DNA of 64,000 nt. Origin: Halosimplex amylolyticum (GTDB taxonomy: Archaea; Halobacteriota; Halobacteria; Halobacteriales; Haloarculaceae). The stretch is from positions 1,798,001 to 1,862,000 of the forward strand of contig NZ_JBLKNW010000001.1 of the NCBI RefSeq assembly GCF_051414035.1, in the 5' to 3' direction. Below the pieces are notes generated by a model that saw nothing but the letters and a program-made list of their open reading frames with translations, searched no databases and was not told the origin of the DNA. Numbering within the stretch: the stretch's first letter is position 1; each line of letters starts with the position of its first letter. Of this stretch, positions 26,669 through 34,551 are shown one piece after another. Position numbers and translations under genes: made by a program.

Positions 26669-27670
26669 GTGTATCAATATATTCCGGATGAGATCGACAA
26701 AGTACGGGCAGACTATCAAGCAGAGAAGCAGGGAGCAGAGGACAAAGATGCGAAGCGAGTTGGAAACTTAGGGGAGCTGGCCTTCGAGCAGTTCTGTCGT
26801 GAGTATCTGCCTGCGGAGATGTGGGAATGGGAAAACGAGGACGCGATCCGACGCTGTAATCCCGAGAGTTTCTCAGGGCACGATTTCGAGGTCTTCGGAT
26901 ACGAGGTGGACGTGAAAACGTCTCGGGACGTGTCTGCATTTCTGCCGAAGAAGATGGTCGAGAATGACTCAGAGGACGATATTATCGTGATGGCGTGGCA
27001 CAGAGACAACGAGGACTCTCTGATTCTGCTCGGGTGGGAACATGTCCAGACGCTGCAGTCGAAGGTTCAGACGCAAGAGGAATTCTCCGGGGACGAGCCG
27101 GAGAAACTGAAACATCTAGCGTCGAGGCCGATGAACGATCTCCAGGACCTTGGACCGAACATGGCGAACATGAACCAAAAACCCGAGAACCCGTTCCAGC
27201 CCGGCGACCGAGTAGTGAAGAGAGGCGAAAAGGACCCATCTGTCGGGGTTGTCGTCGAGGTACTGCCACCAGAAACGCAGATCGAATTATACGGGCAGGA
27301 ATTAAACGGAGAAGGCGTGCGAGTCGCGTTCCCTAGTTCTCTCGACGAAGGCGCTGGAAACTGGCGAGAATACAATTCGGCACTTCTCTCCTCCTACTGT
27401 GACGATCAGGATGTGAGTCTATATACCTACAAACACAAGAATCTGAAATTTGCAGAAAACCCGTTTACACCGGGAGATTACGTGGTCAAACCATCGCATG
27501 ACGACCCAGACATCGCAGTCGTAGTTGAAACCGGGGAAGAGGTGACCGTTATTTTCAAGCGGCAGGTGGGAAGCAAAGTTGAGCCAGCAAATCTAAGAGA
27601 TCACTGCGACGAAAATGGGATTTCAACGTATAGTTATGAACCCTCAGTACTGGAATTTGCGGAGGTGTAG
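26669..27670 (+). CDS. PD-(D/E)XK-like nuclease protein with two SH3-like repeats
   Basis: A 333-residue protein in three parts. Residues about 30-140 show a restriction-nuclease-like pattern: GNLGELAFEQFCREYL (helix with Glu), then HDFEVFGYEVDVKTSRD, where D and D-x-K would be the metal site (Asp replaces Glu in ExK). Two repeats follow, ENPFQPGDRVVKRGEKDP (about 173-190) and ENPFTPGDYVVKPSHDDP (about 266-283), each leading into VVVE strands and a YxxxxLKFAE-type end; they look like SH3-like beta barrels. A TATA-like element at 26639 lies about 27 bp before the GTG, which favours a leaderless start. The gene is lower in G+C than its flanks. A defence or DNA-processing role is possible; I do not recognise the family. 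Confidence 0.6.
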   Translation: MYQYIPDEIDKVRADYQAEKQGAEDKDAKRVGNLGELAFEQFCREYLPAEMWEWENEDAIRRCNPESFSGHDFEVFGYEVDVKTSRDVSAFLPKKMVENDSEDDIIVMAWHRDNEDSLILLGWEHVQTLQSKVQTQEEFSGDEPEKLKHLASRPMNDLQDLGPNMANMNQKPENPFQPGDRVVKRGEKDPSVGVVVEVLPPETQIELYGQELNGEGVRVAFPSSLDEGAGNWREYNSALLSSYCDDQDVSLYTYKHKNLKFAENPFTPGDYVVKPSHDDPDIAVVVETGEEVTVIFKRQVGSKVEPANLRDHCDENGISTYSYEPSVLEFAEV

Positions 27671-27723
27671 ATAACTGAACCTGATCTCACCGCTGAAATC
27701 TAAGATGGCAACCATCTCATTAA

Positions 27724-27745
27724 TTAGCAGTAGCAATTATTATAC
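27724..27745 (+). promoter_or_regulatory. Promoter of the three-gene cassette
   Basis: A TATA-like ATTATTATAC (27736-27745) lies 24 bp before the ATG of the first cassette gene, which predicts a leaderless transcript. A TTAGC (27724-27728), as in the integrase control region, lies just upstream, so the same regulator might act here (weak). Confidence 0.4.
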
Positions 27746-27768
27746 GAATCAAGATCAATTAGGCCTGT

Positions 27769-28422
27769 ATGTCTGTTAACCGGGATGACCTTGAAGTAAT
27801 TCTCACTGAGTTTCCTCGACAAGAATTGAAAAAAATCGCGTCCGAACGAGACATCGAAGTAGATAGCACGAAAGTAGAAGATTACATTGAATCAATCAAG
27901 AGAGATTCTTGGACGAACGAGGGATTACAAAACCTCGTTGGTCGGTTAAATAGGGTCTTAGAAGAGAATGAACCAATGGGTTTCTACATCTGCGAGATAA
28001 GTGACGGGCCCGATCTCGAGGAATTTGCTGATTCACTTGAAACTCGCAATCCAGCTGAGTTTAATGATGATGGAGAACCAGTGGAATCGGGATATGATAT
28101 CGATGAGGTCTCTGAGAAGGAGCTTACTTACCGAAACTGGAAAGTTCAGGAAAAGAGCGAATTCAACCGAATTACGGGCACACCAAGGTACTATACTGAT
28201 ATTTCGATGACTAGTGTGAGAATTGACGCCGAGGAGGGGCGAGTGTACATGAATACGAAAAATTATCTCAAGGCGAAATCGATTAGAGGTTTCCTGAAAG
28301 ACGAGGGATTTGAATTAGAGGAAGTTGGTCACAAGACTCTTACTCCAGAGTCTGCGAAGGAACAAGTTGAATCGTTTGTTGATGAAATGGAAGAAAAACT
28401 GGAGGAAGTAAATAATGAGTGA
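27769..28422 (+). CDS. Cassette gene 1, unrecognised soluble protein
   Basis: A 217-residue, highly charged protein. The N-terminal 70 residues are helical (LEVILTEFPRQELKKIASERDIEVDSTKVEDYIESIKR) and could be a small DNA- or protein-binding domain. The middle (about 70-190) is mixed alpha/beta (MGFYICEISDG ... YYTDISMTSVRIDAEEGRVYMNT), and the C-terminus is a long helix (ESAKEQVESFVDEMEEKLEEV). There is no catalytic motif, TM segment or signal. The gene is A/T-rich with codon use unlike the viral core genes. Its last 8 bp overlap the next gene. I do not recognise it. Confidence 0.6.
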   Translation: MSVNRDDLEVILTEFPRQELKKIASERDIEVDSTKVEDYIESIKRDSWTNEGLQNLVGRLNRVLEENEPMGFYICEISDGPDLEEFADSLETRNPAEFNDDGEPVESGYDIDEVSEKELTYRNWKVQEKSEFNRITGTPRYYTDISMTSVRIDAEEGRVYMNTKNYLKAKSIRGFLKDEGFELEEVGHKTLTPESAKEQVESFVDEMEEKLEEVNNE

Positions 28423-28753
28423 TGCACACCTTGTAATTGACTCCGTCAAAATCCTTCTCAGAGGTGGTGATATCGAAGGCATTAGTGTAAATGGAAGGAC
28501 AGATATTTTCAATCACCCTGAAGTAGAAAGATATGTCGAAGAAAGAGATGGGAAAATTCAGAAGATCGAGGGAGAGTTTAGGTACGATGAGGTACTATTT
28601 GATTTCAGTTTAAGTTACGCAAGGGAATCGGCGGTTGATATGGGCCACTTGTCCGTGAGAAAGCAGGGCCGCAGAACAGGTGACGTAGGTATTCGGGAAG
28701 ATGCATTCGAATTCATTGAAGAAATATTCGAGAAGCATTTCATCGATGTCTGA
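28415..28753 (+). CDS. Cassette gene 2, unrecognised small protein
   Basis: A 112-residue alpha/beta protein (HLVIDSVKILLRGGDIEGISVNGRTDIF ... EFRYDEVLFDFSLSYARESAVDMG) with no known motif. The ATG overlaps the end of cassette gene 1 by 8 bp, which implies co-translation and perhaps a complex. The protein is charged and soluble, and the gene is A/T-rich. Its stop is 3 bp before the next ATG. Confidence 0.55.
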   Translation: MSDAHLVIDSVKILLRGGDIEGISVNGRTDIFNHPEVERYVEERDGKIQKIEGEFRYDEVLFDFSLSYARESAVDMGHLSVRKQGRRTGDVGIREDAFEFIEEIFEKHFIDV

Positions 28754-28756
28754 CTG

Positions 28757-29602
28757 ATGGAACGTAATTACGAATTCGAGATGGAGTTCCTCATAGGCGT
28801 CATAGCCGCGGTCGGAGGAGCTTCAGCACTTTCAACATTCAAACCCTTTATAAATACCTGGGTGACGTATTCTATAGTTTTCGTGGCAATATCCCACATT
28901 GTCTTATTAACCGTAGTTTATTCGACTAAGAGGGGTACAGATTACAGTATTTCCAGTATAACAATTGTAGAGCGAGCTAGTACTGCCACACTGTGGGTAA
29001 CGACGTTTGGCGCGATCGTGTTCGTGTCGAACCTATTTGTAAATTCAATCCTAAGTGCTATTATTGGTGACGAGGTTAGTCGAGCCATAAATCATACAGC
29101 TCAGGTAATTACAAACAATTCGGACCACGTGCACACAGGAATCCAACTGATTTTAACAGCAATTCTCCCTGCGATAGCATTTGGGTACTACTGGGGGAAA
29201 ATTAGAAAGAACATGACTGTCTCAAACAATATTGATATTTCTATTGTGCCTGATGAAGTCTATGTACGTTCTACATTTGAAGATTCACGACCTCTATCTA
29301 TCACCGTCAGAAATCATTCGGAGGAGACGATTTCAGTCAACTTAGAAAGCAATCTTCCGGAATCCGTTCTTTGGAGAGAAGCGGGGGAAAGATCTGAAAA
29401 TAGAGATGAGATCTCGGAAAGTGCAGAGATAATTCCAGACCGTCAGTCGATTTGGGATATAGAATTTAGGCACAATCTTGAGCACGCTGAGAAATTATTC
29501 AGGGAGATTGACGTAACTGTTTCACATGATTATGGGGAAAAATCCAAGACGGTAGATATGCAGATAGATAGTTATCAGCAAGAACCGAATATTGAAAATT
29601 AA
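28757..29602 (+). CDS. Cassette gene 3, four-TM protein with C-terminal beta domain
   Basis: A 281-residue protein. Four hydrophobic helices are visible (about 10-30, 35-55, 75-100 and 125-146), so both ends face the same side. From about residue 155 there is a beta-rich domain (ISIVPDEVYVRSTFEDSRPLSITVRNHSEETISVNLESNL ... IWDIEFRH) resembling an immunoglobulin-like fold. The gene starts 3 bp after cassette gene 2 and ends just before a terminator that faces the viral operon. The plan, four TMs and then a sandwich domain, is shared with the protein at 34552. It could be an effector or a superinfection-exclusion protein; this is inference. Confidence 0.6.
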   Translation: MERNYEFEMEFLIGVIAAVGGASALSTFKPFINTWVTYSIVFVAISHIVLLTVVYSTKRGTDYSISSITIVERASTATLWVTTFGAIVFVSNLFVNSILSAIIGDEVSRAINHTAQVITNNSDHVHTGIQLILTAILPAIAFGYYWGKIRKNMTVSNNIDISIVPDEVYVRSTFEDSRPLSITVRNHSEETISVNLESNLPESVLWREAGERSENRDEISESAEIIPDRQSIWDIEFRHNLEHAEKLFREIDVTVSHDYGEKSKTVDMQIDSYQQEPNIEN

Positions 29603-29612
29603 ATCCCGCTCG

Positions 29613-29631
29613 GCCCCCCATTAAGGGGGGC
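29613..29631. terminator. Bidirectional hairpin terminator between convergent genes
   Basis: GCCCCCC (29613-29619), loop ATTAA, then GGGGGGC (29625-29631) form a perfect 7-bp G/C stem between the cassette's last gene and the viral NTPase gene, which converge. There is no clear T-run on either side, so termination is inferred from position and stem. Confidence 0.6.
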
Positions 29632-29648
29632 GCTCGCTGGCTCGCTCG

Positions 29649-30611
29649 CTACGAAGAAATGTCGAATTCTGCTTGTTCGTCGGGTTCGTACGAGCCGGCG
29701 ATCGGCGGCACCGGGTCAAGCGTGTACGCCTGGTCGTCGGGCTCGCCGTCGACGAGATCCCGGTAGAACTCGGCGGAGTACCTGGTGTCGTCCAGATCTA
29801 GCTCTTCGGCATTCTGGACGATGATGTGGTCTGCGTGTTCTCGAATCGGTGGGGCGATGTCGTACCCGTCTTCGCGGTGACCGATGACGAACAGCCGCAG
29901 GCCCAGCTTGCTCTTGAACGTCACTAGCGGGTAGAACTCGCTGTTGACCTCGTGGCTGTGGGTCTGCGCGTTTGCCTGCGTACTCATCTCGTCGAGGACG
30001 GCGACCACGTCTGGGAACTCGTGACACAGCTCCTCGAGTTCGGTTCTCGTCTCGACGGTGTACGTCCGGTCGTTCAGACCAGGCTCTTCCCATTCGAGCG
30101 TCGTTACGTTCGTGGCTAGGATGGCGTCGGGCTGGTCTCGGAGATGCAGCCCGGCACCGACGAGCGCGGAGTTCGTCTTTCCGCCGTCAGTCATGCCGAG
30201 GAACACGCCGAGATAGCCCGCACGACGGAGGTCACGGACGAGGTGAGAGAATACCTGTGCGCTCGAAAAGTCCGACTCACGCCGAGTGAGGCCGGAAAGC
30301 CAGGAGAGCAACGCGAGGTTCCCGTTCTGGACAGCACGGGCCGCTATTGGGGAGCCGTGAGCGGCTATCAGGTCCCGGCACTTCTGGGTCTGTTCGAACG
30401 TCGGCGGAAGGTCCGTCTCGCTATCGACCTGCTCGTCAATCTCCAGATACCGACTGTATCGCCGCTTGTGGTGGACGTACTCGGCGAGGGGACGGCCTTC
30501 GAGGAACGGAGCGAGGGGGTAAACGCGGTTGTTCTCGGTCAACCGGCCTTCGGCGACCTCTCGGAACTCGGCAGCGCCGATCCCGAGGGAGTTCCCGCTG
30601 AAGTCACTCAT
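29649..30611 (-). CDS. P-loop NTPase (pleolipovirus VP8-like)
   Basis: A 320-residue ATPase with Walker A GMTDGGKT (about 139-146) and Walker B VVAVLDE (about 202-208). The rest of the core (LATNVTTLEWEE, LRLFVIGHREDGYDI) resembles the VirB4/FtsK-like or HerA-like NTPases encoded by pleolipoviruses. Such proteins are thought to act in genome handling or virion assembly. It is the last gene of the structural operon; its ATG overlaps the upstream gene by 8 bp. The start at MSDFSGN was preferred to a longer frame because of that overlap. Confidence 0.8.
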   Translation of the reverse strand: MSDFSGNSLGIGAAEFREVAEGRLTENNRVYPLAPFLEGRPLAEYVHHKRRYSRYLEIDEQVDSETDLPPTFEQTQKCRDLIAAHGSPIAARAVQNGNLALLSWLSGLTRRESDFSSAQVFSHLVRDLRRAGYLGVFLGMTDGGKTNSALVGAGLHLRDQPDAILATNVTTLEWEEPGLNDRTYTVETRTELEELCHEFPDVVAVLDEMSTQANAQTHSHEVNSEFYPLVTFKSKLGLRLFVIGHREDGYDIAPPIREHADHIIVQNAEELDLDDTRYSAEFYRDLVDGEPDDQAYTLDPVPPIAGSYEPDEQAEFDISS

Positions 30612-31512
30612 CGATCGACCCTCGCACAGCTCCGGTATCGCCGTTCGACTTCGCTTCTCGACTGGCAGCACGCTCTTCGAGCGAGTCGTCGGACTCCTGG
30701 ATGTCCGCCGAGCCGGGACGATCGGCGGCCGCGCGCTCTTCCTGGTCGTCGGCCTCTTCCCGGTGGGGAAGGAGACCGCCGAGCGTTTCGTCGAGGTCGA
30801 CGTCGAGGTCGAAGTTCATCGGGTTGTCCCCATCGGCGAGGAAGTTCCCTTCTTCAGCTCCGAGCAGCAGCGCGTGACCGAGTCGGTCCGTGTTTTCGAG
30901 GACCTTCATGTCCGCGCCAGCGCGGGCCTGAAGGCCCGAGAACGCCAGCGGAACCAACTTCTCGCGCTGCTTGCTCAGCGCCGCTTTCGACTCCATGAAC
31001 TCTTGATGAGATACTTCGCCTTCCCACGTCGACACCAGGACTCGCCGCGGGACGATCTCCGTTTCGCCAGTCTCAGGATTGACCTCTTCGCGCTGCTCGA
31101 TCTTCTGACCTTCCGCGAAGTAGACCGTCTCACCAGTGGATCGGGCGTGCCGAGTGGCGAGCCTGTCGCCTTCGATTTCGGCCTCTCCGAACTCCTTTGG
31201 ATGGAGGTATTTCAGACCCCACTCCTGGCCGTCGGGGTCGTTCAGGACGATGGGAACGTCGAGGCGCTTCTGGTAGATGTATGCGAACAGGAACGCGTAC
31301 GAGACGATGAACGGCCCGGCAATCAGTGCGGACAGCGCGACGATGGAGATCGGCCGGGCCGGGAGACCGTACCACCAGATGAGCGCCAGCCCGACGAGGC
31401 ACAGCAGGCCGAACATCAACGGGATGCCGGTCGCTTTCAGCACTTCCAGCATCAGCCGCTTGTTCGACGGGGCCGGGGGAGCCTGCGGATTCGGTGGCTC
31501 AGTGTTGGTCAT
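30604..31512 (-). CDS. Viral membrane protein with cytoplasmic domain
   Basis: A 302-residue protein. A Pro-rich N-terminus is followed by two TM helices (about 28-48 GIPLMFGLLCLVGLALIWWYG; 55-78 ISIVALSALIAGPFIVSYAFLFAYIY). A soluble region (YLHPKEFGEAEIEGDRLATRHARS ...) runs to an acidic, disordered tail. It overlaps the genes on both sides. Pleolipoviruses encode one or two such membrane proteins next to the NTPase, with unknown roles in assembly. Confidence 0.65.
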   Translation of the reverse strand: MTNTEPPNPQAPPAPSNKRLMLEVLKATGIPLMFGLLCLVGLALIWWYGLPARPISIVALSALIAGPFIVSYAFLFAYIYQKRLDVPIVLNDPDGQEWGLKYLHPKEFGEAEIEGDRLATRHARSTGETVYFAEGQKIEQREEVNPETGETEIVPRRVLVSTWEGEVSHQEFMESKAALSKQREKLVPLAFSGLQARAGADMKVLENTDRLGHALLLGAEEGNFLADGDNPMNFDLDVDLDETLGGLLPHREEADDQEERAAADRPGSADIQESDDSLEERAASREAKSNGDTGAVRGSIDE

Positions 31513-32065
31513 GCTCTTTCCCTCGCAGTTTGCGATTGGCGTAGAACGCTCCGGGCAGCGCCATGGCGAAGAGGCTGAAGACGGTCGCGCCAGCAAGCCA
31601 GGTGTCCTCGGGTGACGGACCGCCGGGCACGAAGTCCGTACTACCGCCTTTCCGTATCGTGTGACCGTACAGCGTCTCGTCCGTTGAGATGGAGACACCG
31701 ACACGACCATTCCGCTCGGTGACGGCAAACTTCAGCTCGGCGCGCCCGTCGACGACGGTCGTCCGTCGGTTGATCTCTCGGTCTTGGTCCGTGAAGAACG
31801 CGCCAGCGTCAGCCAACGTCACAGCGACCGGGGAATCGGACCGGAGGACGATTGTCGCCTCTCCAGTCTCGAAGCCTCGCATCTCATCCACGGCGGTGTA
31901 CGACGAGGAGACGATGACGAGACCGTCCTGAATCTGCGTTCCCGACTCCTTGGGCATCTCGACACCGGGACCGCTCTGCGTCCCGTTCTCGGCCTGTGCG
32001 ACCACGCCAGTAGGCACCAGCGTCAGCAGCGCGAGGAACGCTACAGTTACAGCTATTCGTTTCAT
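31499..32065 (-). CDS. Exported single-pass viral protein
   Basis: A 188-residue protein with an N-terminal signal peptide (RIAVTVAFLALLTLVPTGVVAQA). A beta-rich ectodomain follows (ATIVLRSDSPVAVTLADAG ... RVGVSISTDETLYG), and then a C-terminal TM helix (about 155-175) before a basic tail. This is a type I membrane protein. It overlaps the next gene by 14 bp and follows the spike gene by 34 bp, so it may be a minor virion or spike-associated protein. Confidence 0.65.
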   Translation of the reverse strand: MKRIAVTVAFLALLTLVPTGVVAQAENGTQSGPGVEMPKESGTQIQDGLVIVSSSYTAVDEMRGFETGEATIVLRSDSPVAVTLADAGAFFTDQDREINRRTTVVDGRAELKFAVTERNGRVGVSISTDETLYGHTIRKGGSTDFVPGGPSPEDTWLAGATVFSLFAMALPGAFYANRKLRGKEHDQH

Positions 32066-32099
32066 GGTTTCGATAAATTTGGTGAGGTACGGGGTAGGT

Positions 32100-33635
32100 T
32101 TACGTGCGGTACACCACGGGGATGAGAAGCACTGCCAGCAGCACGGTAGCGATCACGGCTATCGCAGTGCTACCACCGAAGCCACCGGGGAGGAAGCCGA
32201 CGCCGCCGCCCTGGTCGAGCAGCTTTTGCTGCCGAGCTTCTAACTCAGCGGTGGTCTTTCGGAGGTCTTCCATCGTCTGCTGGTACTCGTCGGTACTGGT
32301 GTGGGTGTAGTTGATTTCGCGATACTTGATTGACGTTTGATTCAGGTTTTCGCCGGACGGCTTCGTCACGTTCTGTACCGTGAAGTTACCGTTCAGCGTG
32401 GTCGTGGTCCCGTCGGTCGTGTTGACGACGAACTGCCGACCTTCCAGGTCAGCAGCATCGTACGTCTGCGTCCCGATAGTGAACTCTCCACCAGCTGGGA
32501 GACCGTCGGACATCAGCAGGCCGTTGTACGTCTCGTCGGTGTCCTCGTTGACGATCTTCATCGTCCCGACGCCCGACATGTTCGCAGGCGGCTGTTTGCC
32601 CATCGAGACGAACGACCGCAGGGTGTACGATCCGTATTCGCCTTCGGGCGAATACTCCCGAGCAGCGAGGTACGGATCAATCAGGTCGTCCGTAGTGATC
32701 GACCCTCGCTGATACGACGAGTACGTGTTGTCCACGAATGTATCAACACGGGTCTGGATCTGGCTGTTCTGGTTACCGATTTCAGCCCAAAGCTCGTTGT
32801 ACTGCGAGACGTTCATGAACTCAGCTTTGTCGTAGTTGCTGTTAGGAGCACTAACAGTCGCGTAGTTGATTTCGTAACTGCTAGTGTCGTAGTTCACATC
32901 GTTCTCAGTGATACCGAACTCCGGGCTACTGGTTGCCGCAGTGTTACGGAACGCGAGCACGTTCATGTCCGTCCCGTTCGCAAGCGTCACGGTTCGGACG
33001 ACCGTCTTGGTCATGCTAACGTCCATGCTACCCGAAGCGGACGCATACTCGAACTCAACGAAGTGTGCGTTGATGTTCGAGTCGTTCATGATGGTCTCTT
33101 TGTACGACATCCATCGGATCGCAGACGTGTTCCACTGCGCAATCAGTTGCGCCTGTTTCTTGGCGTAGTAGTCCGAAGCCGTCTGTTTCGCCTCAGAGCG
33201 AGCGACAGCCTCGGACGACTGATTGTTCAGTTCCCTGATGTAGGTGTTCTTGGCTTCCATCGTCGCGATGGAGCGAGTATCTTGGAGATAGTTATCGAGC
33301 GAATCCGCGTAAATCGCGTCGTTCTGACGCTCAGAGGAAGCGGATTCGTAGATACTAATCTCCTTGTCCTCGCTCGCCAAGCTCTCGATTTTCGTCTTGT
33401 TAACTTCGCTGTCGTGGAAGTATTCACTCGTCATGTAACCGATACCGGCGCCGGCAGCTATGCCGACAGCAGTACCGGCACCGACCAGGCACAGGCCGCC
33501 GCAGGCGATCGCTTCGGCCTCTCCGACGGGTCCGTCCTCCTCTATGGCGCCGGTGTGGACCGCCGCACCGTAGGCGGCAGACACCAGCATCAGGACAGCA
33601 GCGACAGCGACGATCCGTTGAGTAACTCGTCGCAT
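32100..33635 (-). CDS. Spike-like glycoprotein (pleolipovirus VP4-like)
   Basis: A 511-residue exported protein. The signal peptide (RIVAVAAVLMLVSAAYGAAV) is followed by a second hydrophobic, Gly/Ala-rich stretch with two Cys (CGGLCLVGAGTAVGIAAGAGIGYM, about 32-56), which might be membrane-active. The long ectodomain has several NxS/T sites. A coiled coil (about 455-485, EYQQTMEDLRKTTAELEARQQKLLDQ) precedes the C-terminal TM helix (STAIAVIATVLLAVLLIPVVY). This plan, signal, ectodomain, coiled coil and C-terminal TM, matches pleolipovirus spikes, which mediate attachment and membrane fusion. It follows the VP3-like gene by 2 bp. Confidence 0.82.
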   Translation of the reverse strand: MRRVTQRIVAVAAVLMLVSAAYGAAVHTGAIEEDGPVGEAEAIACGGLCLVGAGTAVGIAAGAGIGYMTSEYFHDSEVNKTKIESLASEDKEISIYESASSERQNDAIYADSLDNYLQDTRSIATMEAKNTYIRELNNQSSEAVARSEAKQTASDYYAKKQAQLIAQWNTSAIRWMSYKETIMNDSNINAHFVEFEYASASGSMDVSMTKTVVRTVTLANGTDMNVLAFRNTAATSSPEFGITENDVNYDTSSYEINYATVSAPNSNYDKAEFMNVSQYNELWAEIGNQNSQIQTRVDTFVDNTYSSYQRGSITTDDLIDPYLAAREYSPEGEYGSYTLRSFVSMGKQPPANMSGVGTMKIVNEDTDETYNGLLMSDGLPAGGEFTIGTQTYDAADLEGRQFVVNTTDGTTTTLNGNFTVQNVTKPSGENLNQTSIKYREINYTHTSTDEYQQTMEDLRKTTAELEARQQKLLDQGGGVGFLPGGFGGSTAIAVIATVLLAVLLIPVVYRT

Positions 33636-33637
33636 TG

Positions 33638-34021
33638 TCACTTCCCGAAGATTGCACCAGTGACCACCATCAGCGCCATGATGATGACACTGGCCCACGG
33701 GTTGAGGCTCTGCACAGCACTCTGTACCTCGACCATGAACGCGTTCGCCGTCATGATGACAGCGGTCAGCGTCACTATCACCCACTCGACAGGATGATAG
33801 TTCGCCGGGTTACGCGTCCCGCTGGATGCGAACACGACGGCATACGCAGCGTACGACGCCGCGAGAGGCAGGAACTTGTACTTGGTCAGCAGCTCCACGA
33901 TGTCGAGCATCAGGCCGGTCTGGATCAGACCGACGACAGCGAACAGCATCAGCGCCAGCGCGGTGCCGATGTTCAGCTGCTTGTACGCTTCGAGCGCACT
34001 GCCTTTCCGCCGGTGGCTCAT
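33638..34021 (-). CDS. Small four-TM virion membrane protein (VP3-like)
   Basis: A 127-residue protein with four hydrophobic helices (about 17-38, 45-65, 75-95 and 103-125) and a short basic N-terminus (MSHRRKGS). In pleolipoviruses the internal membrane protein VP3 is encoded immediately before the spike, as here. Its ATG overlaps the previous stop (ATGA). The assignment rests on size, topology and position. Confidence 0.75.
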   Translation of the reverse strand: MSHRRKGSALEAYKQLNIGTALALMLFAVVGLIQTGLMLDIVELLTKYKFLPLAASYAAYAVVFASSGTRNPANYHPVEWVIVTLTAVIMTANAFMVEVQSAVQSLNPWASVIIMALMVVTGAIFGK

Positions 34022-34350
34022 CGCTTGAACCTCGCTTCCTTCGGGTTGTAGGTCACCTCCTCGCCGTCGTCGTCCTCGAAGGATTCCTCTTCCTCCGAGA
34101 CGCGGAGGGCCATCTGCGAGCCCTCGACCAGCTCGGCGATAAGTTGACGGCGGATGCTTGCGGTGATGTACGTGGGTCGGCCGTCGATCTCCACGACACC
34201 GTTCCGGCCGGCGTTCGGGCTGAAGCCCGTGATGCGGCCAGTCACTTCGTCGCCGGGTTCGAGGTCGATCCAATCGGAACCACCATCGTCGTCCGAGGTC
34301 TCCGGCTCAGGGAAGTCCTCGAACGACGATGTTTCGTTGTTGGTAGCCAT
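34018..34350 (-). CDS. Small OB-like protein, first gene of the structural operon
   Basis: A 110-residue acidic protein. The core DLEPGDEVTGRITGFSPNAGRNGVVEIDGRPTYI (about 25-62) looks like an OB or S1-like beta barrel, suggesting single-stranded nucleic acid binding. The acidic N-terminus is disordered, and the C-terminus ends EVTYNPKEARFKR. It leads the structural operon with a 4-bp overlap to the VP3-like gene. A role in protecting or regulating the viral genome is inference. Confidence 0.6.
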   Translation of the reverse strand: MATNNETSSFEDFPEPETSDDDGGSDWIDLEPGDEVTGRITGFSPNAGRNGVVEIDGRPTYITASIRRQLIAELVEGSQMALRVSEEEESFEDDDGEEVTYNPKEARFKR

Positions 34351-34551
34351 GCTACACTCGGAACATCTAGTTCTACTAGTAAAAGCGGCTCCCCACCCTT
34401 GTGAAAGTAGAATTCACCAGCTGAGGCACGGAAACAGAAATATATTGACTTAATCGATTAAAGGCATTTGTTGAATAATTCGCTCCCAAACGCTGCCAAA
34501 CATTTATAAAGCTTAATCCACGATCGGATTCCATAAGTCAATAACATAATA
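34351..34551. promoter_or_regulatory. Divergent promoter region between the structural operon and an A/T-rich gene
   Basis: About 200 bp. Near the structural operon there is an inverted repeat CTAGT-TCT-ACTAG (34367-34379), a possible operator. Toward the plus-strand gene there is a clear TATA box TATAAA (34505-34510), about 45 bp before its ATG. The base composition falls sharply from 34420 onward, which suggests that the plus-strand gene was inserted together with its promoter. Confidence 0.5.

Noticed and set aside
30144..33797. Several plus-strand frames opposite the viral structural operon
   Set aside because: They lie antisense to signal-peptide and TM-containing genes that chain by overlaps; the antisense translations are low-complexity.
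34018..34273. Longer start for the VP3-like gene (to 34273)
   Set aside because: The extension overlaps the OB-like gene in another frame and is Arg-rich; the ATG at 34021 gives the normal size and a 4-bp overlap.
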